From contig JALPMN010000562.1 in NCBI GenBank assembly GCA_024243835.1, positions 1-19,480 on the forward strand: a DNA stretch of 19,480 nt, read 5' to 3'. Below are positions 13,720-19,480 of the stretch, one piece after another. The stretch is from Enteropsectra breve (lineage: Eukaryota > Microsporidia). How positions within the stretch are numbered: position 1 is the stretch's first letter; the number at the start of each line of letters is the position of its first letter. Position numbers and translations under genes: made by a program. The notes under the pieces are model-generated. The model was given only the letters and a program-made list of their open reading frames with translations, did not search any database and was not told the origin of the DNA.

Positions 13720-16584
13720 ATGAATAGGATGATCATGCGTTTCTTTCTGCATATAGCAGGTGCTTTCCTTTTACCTGAAGAAACCATCGAATCATTAACT
13801 ATATGCAATAAACCAGCAGAAAATACCAACGTTAAAGTATATAAAATTGTGAATAATGGCCTTAGGATAAACATCCTCTCGTCACAAGTCTTTCAGAAGA
13901 CTTATTTAAGCATGCATGTTGCTGTGGGTCTGAGAGACTCGCCCGATGAGCTGCTAGGCCTGCCGCATCTTATAGAGCATATCGTTGCGTGTCACAAATC
14001 TGTATACAACAAAAACAGCATTCTCAGTGCCAAAGCCCTTGCGGCAAATGGAGTATTCAAACTATCAACCGGCTTCAAAAGCACGGACTATACGCTGGTT
14101 GCCTCAAGTAGCCGCAAAATATTCGAACTGATCGAGCAGCTTGGCTGCCTGGTCTGCAATACGCAGTTTGTGCACAAAGTAATCAAGAAAGAACTAAAAA
14201 TACTGGATGCGGAAATTGAGGGCATTTTTTCGTTTGACAGTCCGCTGCATGTTATTTTCATGTTGCACAGAATTGCAGAGAAGGGAACTGTGGCGCACAA
14301 AATGCATCCTGGATCCAGCAGAACCCTTAAAAAGACAGATGAAAATATAATTTTCAAGTTTTACAAAGACTTTTACACGCGCGAAAACACAGTCATTTCG
14401 GTGGCAACATCACAGAATATTGAAGAAATAAAACAAAGTGTTTTAAAGGGCTTTACGGGCCTAAATAACGGAGTATCAAAACCAAGGCCTGCCTTGATTT
14501 CTCTTTCAGATCCAACATGCATAAAGGAAAAATACAAAAATAAGATTATTTTGTATGAAAGCGTTCTGCAGGGGAAGTGTGAGCTAATTGTCTGTATTCC
14601 GTTAAGGGATATTACTTTCAAGGGAGAGCCAGGTATTTACCACAGAATAGAGGAGATGCTGACAAACAAAGCAGATTCCTGCCTGGAAGAGATTCTGAAA
14701 CGATCACAGCTGGCATACGGATATAGAATCGTATACTCTCACGAGGATAGCGACTACCACTGTTTAAACATGTTTATCTCAGTAACCCCGCGAGGCCACA
14801 AGAAGTACAGTGAGCTTCTTCTGGTAATAGAATTATATTTCAGAGCATTAAGAAGTGTATGCCTTCCCATTTCTTCTGGTTTTGCTGAAGACTGCTGGAA
14901 TACTTATACAAAGTCAGTGCAGAAACTTAAAAACAGTGCATTCCTCACCAAACTAAACCACAGCTGTACTACACAGTATATTACATTTTGCAAACATGTC
15001 TGCGAGTTTATTTCTGAGTACGGGACCAGGGAGTCTGAAGCTATTTTAAACGACACCTTTAAGTGGAAAGCAGTGAGCAGAGATGCCATCGAGCGAGGCT
15101 TTGAATGCCTATGTGATAGAAGCAGATGGATAGCTTTCTTGTCAGCTAAAGCAAAGGAAAGAGATAAGCAAAGAAATAAGTCGACTAAAATTTCGATACG
15201 AACTAAAAAAATCAAGCCAATAACTGAAATAAAGGTAAAGGAGCTTCAAAAGCTAATGGACATCAACTTTAAATGCAAATACAACCATAGAACAAGAAAA
15301 TTAGAGAGATACTACGCAAGACCGCTTCATTATATGCAGAAATGCCAGGATGAAATGTATGAGAGAGCTGTGGCACAAGTAAATGCCCTCGTTTTAAAAT
15401 CTGCCCTGTCTAGAGCTACTTCCCACAGTGGAAGAGAAAGCATACTAAAACTCGCCCCTAACTCTGTGCACTATGATGGAAAGTGTGGCAGAAAGACAAC
15501 CTTAAAATATCAGTTTGTAAAAAGCAGCATTCTCAAGCCAAGGCTTGTTCTACAGATAGAAATGCAGACACTAAGAACAAAAGAGAACATTTCTTCCGTT
15601 ATTACAATTTGCATTGCCTTTAATAGAGTGCTTCAAAAAGTAGAATACCTGTCCAGCGATTCCAGTATTTGTTTATCAGACGAATCAAGAATGGATAAAG
15701 TAAAAATTGAAATTACTGCCAGGACGCCTGCAGATTTAGAATCACTGCTCAACTTATTTTTAAATGAAATAATCAACCAAATGCCTATTTCTTCTAAAGA
15801 ACTAAAATATGCCCAGCAGTGTGTTTATAATCTACAAATAAGAGCTGAATATTCAGGGAAGCTGGGTGTGAATATTCTGAAGAAACTTGAAGATTCTCTG
15901 TGCTGCATGCCTGGAGATCACTACAGTCTCATTGAGAGTGTGGAAAGCATAGATGTAGAGCAAATAAAAATATACCGGGGCATTACGATCCATCTTGTAA
16001 TACGAGACTTGCCGTCTTTTGATGCAATATACAGAAGAGTTAGTTCTGCTTTTTCTGTAGAACGCTGCATAGATAGAAATAAAGAACAGGAAAACATGAT
16101 GGCAAGAGCTACAATGCTTGAAAATCTTGAAAGGAACAAGACACTGGTATTTTTAACAATAAATGTGTACTGCCGATGGGTATTCATGATCATGCCGCTA
16201 AATGTCAAGTACCATGCAGAAGCGCTCTTTTTCGTATGCATTTTCAATTCATATTTCAATCTCAGGTACATGCGTTCATATGGCCTCTGCTACAGTGCTG
16301 ATATAACGCTGCTTGAGAACAGAATTGCATCAAAGAGCTTTATGTGCTTTTACTGCCAGAGCTCGGCTGAAGAGTTGTACATAAAGTCCAAAATGTTGTT
16401 GTTTATTGATAAGGCAAAAAGAAAATTGCAAAAGAATGAGGGCATTGAGCCAATACTGTCGCATCTTTCTGTAACCGGTGCAGGAATCGATACGATGCTT
16501 ATTGTTAGAAAGCTGCTGATCTTCATAAAGTCTGAACTAACGCCTGGTAACGAACTGTGGATTGTGGCAGAACCTCAAAAATAG
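13720..16584 (+). CDS. Insulinase-like M16 zinc metallopeptidase, probably secreted
   Basis: A 954-aa zinc peptidase of the insulin-degrading-enzyme (M16A) type, which encloses and cleaves short peptides. The inverted zinc motif HxxEH is HLIEH at residues 83-87, with E86 as general base. The third zinc ligand is probably E165 in LDAEIEG, 78 residues after H87, close to the spacing in IDE. The next segment, FYKDFYTRENTVISVATSQN, matches the IDE region leading out of the first domain. The C-terminal inactive half retains FNLRYMRSYGLCYSADI (about 848-864), matching the IDE-family FxxLRxxxQLGYxV block. Total length is typical of IDE/Ste23. The N-terminus (MNRMIMRFFLHIAGAFLLP) has a basic start and hydrophobic core, suggesting a signal peptide and export. 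Several in-frame Met codons lie within the first six residues, so the exact start is open. There is no CCC block upstream. Confidence 0.9.
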   Translation: MNRMIMRFFLHIAGAFLLPEETIESLTICNKPAENTNVKVYKIVNNGLRINILSSQVFQKTYLSMHVAVGLRDSPDELLGLPHLIEHIVACHKSVYNKNSILSAKALAANGVFKLSTGFKSTDYTLVASSSRKIFELIEQLGCLVCNTQFVHKVIKKELKILDAEIEGIFSFDSPLHVIFMLHRIAEKGTVAHKMHPGSSRTLKKTDENIIFKFYKDFYTRENTVISVATSQNIEEIKQSVLKGFTGLNNGVSKPRPALISLSDPTCIKEKYKNKIILYESVLQGKCELIVCIPLRDITFKGEPGIYHRIEEMLTNKADSCLEEILKRSQLAYGYRIVYSHEDSDYHCLNMFISVTPRGHKKYSELLLVIELYFRALRSVCLPISSGFAEDCWNTYTKSVQKLKNSAFLTKLNHSCTTQYITFCKHVCEFISEYGTRESEAILNDTFKWKAVSRDAIERGFECLCDRSRWIAFLSAKAKERDKQRNKSTKISIRTKKIKPITEIKVKELQKLMDINFKCKYNHRTRKLERYYARPLHYMQKCQDEMYERAVAQVNALVLKSALSRATSHSGRESILKLAPNSVHYDGKCGRKTTLKYQFVKSSILKPRLVLQIEMQTLRTKENISSVITICIAFNRVLQKVEYLSSDSSICLSDESRMDKVKIEITARTPADLESLLNLFLNEIINQMPISSKELKYAQQCVYNLQIRAEYSGKLGVNILKKLEDSLCCMPGDHYSLIESVESIDVEQIKIYRGITIHLVIRDLPSFDAIYRRVSSAFSVERCIDRNKEQENMMARATMLENLERNKTLVFLTINVYCRWVFMIMPLNVKYHAEALFFVCIFNSYFNLRYMRSYGLCYSADITLLENRIASKSFMCFYCQSSAEELYIKSKMLLFIDKAKRKLQKNEGIEPILSHLSVTGAGIDTMLIVRKLLIFIKSELTPGNELWIVAEPQK

Positions 16585-16682
16585 ATTTATATTTATTTCA
16601 AGCATAAAATAATTTAATTTCTAGGGCAGTGTCTTGTATTATTGAGATCACTTTACCCGTATTAACAGCAATCAAAAGTATA

Positions 16683-16774
16683 TTAGACAGACACATTTTA
16701 GACACATATTAGATGCGTGTTAAATGTATAATAGGCGTATGTTAGATGGTTATCAGACGCATGCTAGATAATAG
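16683..16774. repeat. Degenerate 11-base tandem repeat
   Basis: From 16698 seven consecutive 11-base units can be laid out: TTAGACACATA, TTAGATGCGTG, TTAAATGTATA, ATAGGCGTATG, TTAGATGGTTA, TCAGACGCATG, CTAGATAATAG. A further unit, TTAGACAGACA, lies at 16683-16693, offset by four bases. The rough consensus is TTAGAYGCATG. The array fills part of the 243-base spacer between the convergent M16 and RPC5 genes. The period is close to one DNA helical turn. Confidence 0.65.
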
Positions 16775-16827
16775 AGTGTGAAGAGTAAAATAAGATATTT
16801 GGATAAAATGTCTATCTCATTGTTTAT

Positions 16828-18084
16828 TTATTTCTTGACTTTCAAATAAAATCTTCCGCCCCGATGAACACAGTAGTGGCCCAGTTCCTCTGTTATTGCA
16901 TGCTCACTGTATTCATTGACTTCAGACAAAACAGCACTTATTTCATCCAGAGACATTGACTTCTTGTTGGTGAATGCCAGTAATACGCTGTTAAACCAGT
17001 AGGCCTCATTATTCAGCGCATACGAATTATTCATCAAATGATGGAATTCACCCGTATCATTTAAAATACCGTGGATTATTTCTGAATCCATTTGCAGGGC
17101 ATCGCTTATCTCCTGTACATTAAGCATCTTCTCGTCACAGAGCATATGCCACACCATATTTTTATTTCTTTGCTCAATCGTGTCCTTGTCAAGATTTATA
17201 GTTTCTTTGTGGCCCTTAAGGACATACAGCTGCCCTTCCTTCGCTGCAATTTCATCGGCCATCCACTGCTCTATTCCCAAAAATAGTGTATTTTTAATTT
17301 CTGTTGTTCCGTTTCGTTTAAACAGGCTCAGAAGCTTCTCTCTCCGTTCCCACAGGGCTCGCTCGTAAAACTTGCTTTTCAAAATGTACCGCCCACCTAT
17401 CGCTTCTGTCATTTTGTACAGGCTGCTGTATACTGCATCCTTGTTCTTAAACAGCCCAATGAGGACATCTGAATTTACTATCCGTGCATTTTTGATCGTT
17501 TGTTCCAGTTTTAAGAAGTCAGTCTTTTCCCTGATGCTCATTTGCATCAGCTCTTTTTGAATCGCTTCTGTACATTGCTCTGTATTTTCGCTTGGAATAA
17601 CCAGGTTATTTTTGTGTTCTTTATTCTCAACATACTCACGCACCTGAAAGGGCTCCTCATCTATGCACTTCAGCTTGTAGTTTATACTTCTTTTTCTGTG
17701 CTCGAATTCCTCTCTGCTTTCGGCCTTTTTGAGCCTCGGGCCACTGGATGCCACAGGGAAATACTGAAAGAGCGGCGCAAAGAGCGCAACAGAATTGATT
17801 TTGCTCAATAAAATGCGGTTGTTTTCTATCCTGGCATTGTACATATTGGAAACAGGGGTTGGAAGCGCCTTGTAGACCATAGAAGTGGCACCAAGCTGCT
17901 TGATTTTAAGCACAGACGAATTGCGCACAGGGAAATTAATCTTTATTTCGGTGTAGCCGCTTGTTGGCTTGATTTTTATCTCGGTGGGCGCAAATGGCTT
18001 GCCCATCGACTGAAAACGGTAGAGGGAATGGGATTTGGCATCGCCTTCAAGCTCAATCGGAAATTCAGCAATGATTTTCTTCAT
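16828..18084 (-). CDS. RNA polymerase III subunit RPC5 (Rpc37 homologue)
   Basis: RPC5/Rpc37 pairs with RPC4/Rpc53 in the TFIIF-like subcomplex of RNA polymerase III and acts in initiation, termination and reinitiation. The 418-aa product matches family blocks in order. LYRFQSMGKPFAP (21-33) corresponds to the LYLFQYPxRP start. RKRSINYK with EEPF (130-146) corresponds to the RRxxSYxxxxKxxxxEPW block. MSIREKTDFL (182-191) and AVYSSLYKMTEAIGGRYILKS (217-237) match the LPLxDQIxxL and VLRxIQKxAxLVxGNWVVKS blocks. Two winged-helix-like segments follow, at about 305-360 and 365-416, so the protein is longer than yeast Rpc37 and resembles the N-terminal portion of animal RPC5. An AAAAATTTT block lies seven bases upstream of the ATG. 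It is convergent with the M16 gene. Confidence 0.78.
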   Translation of the reverse strand: MKKIIAEFPIELEGDAKSHSLYRFQSMGKPFAPTEIKIKPTSGYTEIKINFPVRNSSVLKIKQLGATSMVYKALPTPVSNMYNARIENNRILLSKINSVALFAPLFQYFPVASSGPRLKKAESREEFEHRKRSINYKLKCIDEEPFQVREYVENKEHKNNLVIPSENTEQCTEAIQKELMQMSIREKTDFLKLEQTIKNARIVNSDVLIGLFKNKDAVYSSLYKMTEAIGGRYILKSKFYERALWERREKLLSLFKRNGTTEIKNTLFLGIEQWMADEIAAKEGQLYVLKGHKETINLDKDTIEQRNKNMVWHMLCDEKMLNVQEISDALQMDSEIIHGILNDTGEFHHLMNNSYALNNEAYWFNSVLLAFTNKKSMSLDEISAVLSEVNEYSEHAITEELGHYCVHRGGRFYLKVKK

Positions 18085-18457
18085 ACGCGGTAAAAATTTT
18101 CACGACTTACAAAATGCCGCACACTTGTATTTCATATGGTACTGTAACTAGTCGAACTGCATATTTGTAAAACCTTTTATGAAGCGGAATAGGACGACAC
18201 ATTAGCCATAAATGATTAATTTAAATATAAATAGCATTTTAACCTAAAGCATGATGTTCTATCCGCTTAAGAAAATATTAAAGATAACATTTTAAGCTCA
18301 GCAGAAAAATAAAAGCATTAAAATACGCTTATTGCAAAGATCTTAAAATAAAATGAACGAAGTGTGAAGTATTTAAATGTTGCCAGCTGAACCTATTCAT
18401 ACTTGTATTGTATTTTATGTAAGTATATTGCTTCTGAATTATAGTTTTATGTTTTCC
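18085..18457. other. AT-rich intergenic region, no gene seen
   Basis: This 373-base spacer separates RPC5 from Cgr1, both on the minus strand. Apart from the RPC5-proximal AAAAATTTT block no signal or ORF was recognised. Confidence 0.6.
18092..18100 (-). promoter_or_regulatory. AAAATTTTT block before RPC5
   Basis: The minus strand reads GAAAATTTTTACCGCGTATG: the AT block ends seven bases before the ATG at 18084. It is the AAATTT-like signal otherwise typical of ribosomal protein genes. Confidence 0.5.
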
Positions 18458-18685
18458 TCATACTCTCTTTTTGTTTTTCTTTGCCAGTTTCTTTTCTTCC
18501 AGCTTCTTTTTCTTCATTTCAAAGAATTCTCTTTTATTTTGCTTTATTTCAGAGGCTATTTGTCTCAAGGCTTCGGTTTTTGCCTTCTTGGCCTCTTTAA
18601 TTTCCATTTTACGCTCCAGTGAGAAGGGTGACGACGCAGTCTTTTTCTTCGCCTCTTTCCATGGCTTTTTCAGAATACTCGCCAT
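18458..18685 (-). CDS. CGR1: Cgr1-like rRNA-processing protein
   Basis: Cgr1 is a small nucleolar protein needed for pre-rRNA processing and 60S assembly. The 75-aa product is extremely rich in Lys and Glu and predicted to be one long helix. It begins MASILKKPWKEAKKK, matching the GKPWK motif that opens the Cgr1 domain. A segment with LERKMEIKEAKK follows, then REFFEMKKKKLEEKKLAKKNKKRV, corresponding to the family's basic ERRxxKxxNxxRxxxLxxKMxxKKxxRxxRR region. It is shorter than yeast Cgr1 (about 120 aa). Low complexity limits certainty, but the KPWK start and overall pattern fit. It diverges from uS13, and an AAAATTTTT block lies six bases upstream of its ATG. Confidence 0.65.
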   Translation of the reverse strand: MASILKKPWKEAKKKTASSPFSLERKMEIKEAKKAKTEALRQIASEIKQNKREFFEMKKKKLEEKKLAKKNKKRV

Positions 18686-18987
18686 TTGGCTAAAATTTTT
18701 AGAATATTTTTATTTTAAAATAATTTGCTGAAAACCGCTAATATAACATCTGAACTAGCATATTTTTCATATTATCATCACTCTGCAGCATTGCATGTTA
18801 ATCATTCCACACCAAAACTTTACTTTGAATTTAAAATGAGGCCTAAGACATCTTTAATAAAATTATTTTTGAAAATAGCATTTCGTTCGTATCGCATTAG
18901 CTCCTAATCCTTTTTTACAGTGCTTTTAAATTTTAGTTGTCTTTTCCCAAGGAGTGCCAAAATTTTGCAAAATTTTTAGTGCCCATA
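18686..18987. promoter_or_regulatory. Divergent CGR1-uS13 intergenic region
   Basis: This 302-base spacer separates two divergent ribosome-related genes. An AAAATTTT block lies at each end: 18692-18700, six bases from the Cgr1 ATG, and 18969-18977, ten bases from the uS13 ATG. The blocks are nearly self-complementary, so they read similarly on both strands. The middle is AT-rich without other obvious sites. Confidence 0.5.
18969..18984 (+). promoter_or_regulatory. uS13 promoter: AAAATTTTT plus CCC
   Basis: AAAATTTTT at 18969-18977 is followed by CCC at 18982-18984 and the ATG at 18988. This pairing matches eL36 and argues against the upstream in-frame ATG at 18937, which would place both motifs inside the coding region. 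Confidence 0.6.
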
Positions 18988-19461
18988 ATGGCTGCTGCAA
19001 AAACTGCTGCTTTTGATAAGGCTGACTTTCAGCACATCATTCGTCTCTACAACACCAATATCGATGGTAACAAGAAGACACCATTCGCTATGACAAAGAT
19101 CAGAGGAATTGGAAAGCGTTTTGCCAAGGTTGTTGTTGCAAGAGCTGGTGTTTCTGTCGAGAAGAGGGCTGGTGAGCTGACCCAGGATGAAATCCAGAAC
19201 ATCCAGAACGTCATTGCTGATCCAGTTTCTTTTGGAATCCCAGTGTACATGCTGAACCACCAGAAGGATATTGTTGATGGCACTGACTCCCAGCTTGTTG
19301 GTATCAAGCTCGATGCAGATCTCAGAATGCACACTGAGCGTGGAAAGAAGATGAAGGAGATTAGAGTGATGAGACTGGCAGCAGGCCTCAAGGTCAGAGG
19401 ACAGAAGACCAAGTCCAACGGCAGAAAGGGTAAGAACTTGAAAGTCCATAAGAAAAAGTAA
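18988..19461 (+). CDS. RPS18: 40S ribosomal protein uS13 (S18)
   Basis: Small-subunit protein in the head of the 40S subunit, contacting the 60S subunit and P-site tRNA. The 157-aa product carries the uS13 landmarks in order: RLYNTNIDGNKK, then IRGIGKRFAKVVVARAGV (the helix-hairpin-helix G-I-G motif), then LNHQKDIVDG, LRMHTERGKKMKEIR and the C-terminal GLKVRGQKTKSNGRKGK. Length is normal and no intron or truncation is seen. Codon use is shifted toward G/C-ending codons such as AAG, CAG and ATC relative to its neighbours, as expected of a highly expressed gene. The start MAAAKTAAF is chosen on family length and the promoter motifs just upstream. Confidence 0.95.
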   Translation: MAAAKTAAFDKADFQHIIRLYNTNIDGNKKTPFAMTKIRGIGKRFAKVVVARAGVSVEKRAGELTQDEIQNIQNVIADPVSFGIPVYMLNHQKDIVDGTDSQLVGIKLDADLRMHTERGKKMKEIRVMRLAAGLKVRGQKTKSNGRKGKNLKVHKKK

Positions 19462-19480
19462 ATTCTAAATTAATATAAAG

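Noticed and set aside
18377..18731. Plus-strand frames of 81 and 86 codons rich in Phe, Leu and Ser
   Set aside because: These lie opposite the Lys/Glu-rich Cgr1 gene; their composition is its reverse complement.
18976..19449. Long minus-strand frames opposite uS13
   Set aside because: They are antisense to an unmistakable, strongly codon-biased ribosomal protein gene.

Overview
The window looks like a nuclear genome segment of a microsporidian, a highly reduced intracellular fungal relative. The genus cannot be resolved from sequence alone. All recognisable products are eukaryotic: uS13, eL36, an RNA polymerase III subunit, an RNase P protein, an Epl1-type NuA4 subunit, V-ATPase subunit E, a CDC50 protein and a Uso1/p115-like tether. 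The genes are single-exon, many are shorter than fungal or animal homologues, and intergenic DNA is very AT-rich. Several start codons sit a few bases after a CCC/GGG block, and translation-related genes carry an AAAATTTT block just upstream. Both are promoter signals described for microsporidia.

Layout, left to right. Plus-strand genes: uridine kinase (16-780), CDC50/LEM3 protein (1289-2155), V-ATPase subunit E (2869-3468), Epl1-like protein (4032-5207), RNase P/MRP subunit Rpp1 (5515-6192) and Uso1/p115-like tether (6422-8023). Then a minus-strand pair: an unknown multi-pass membrane protein (8396-9367) and a three-finger C2H2 protein (9494-9979). The AT-rich centre holds a candidate 52-aa gene (10464-10622) and tRNA-Thr(AGT) (11139-11210). 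Next come an unknown anchored or secreted protein (11489-12370, minus) and eL36 (12761-13045, minus). The right end has an insulinase-like M16 metallopeptidase with a signal-like N-terminus (13720-16584, plus), RPC5 (16828-18084, minus), a Cgr1-like ribosome-biogenesis protein (18458-18685, minus) and uS13 (18988-19461, plus).

Coding DNA is roughly two thirds of the window. Intergenic gaps of 250-700 bases are longer than in the most compact microsporidia. The right end is enriched in translation machinery: Cgr1 and uS13 are divergent across a 302-base spacer, and RPC5, Cgr1, uS13 and eL36 all carry the AAAATTTT block near the start codon. A degenerate 11-base tandem repeat lies between the convergent M16 and RPC5 genes.

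No mobile element, CRISPR array or clearly new multi-gene system is visible. The more unusual points are the two-class promoter pattern, the candidate small gene at 10464 with an open frame continuing past its stop, the 11-base repeat, the cysteine-free CDC50 ectodomain, the tail-less Uso1-like protein, and three unassigned proteins.
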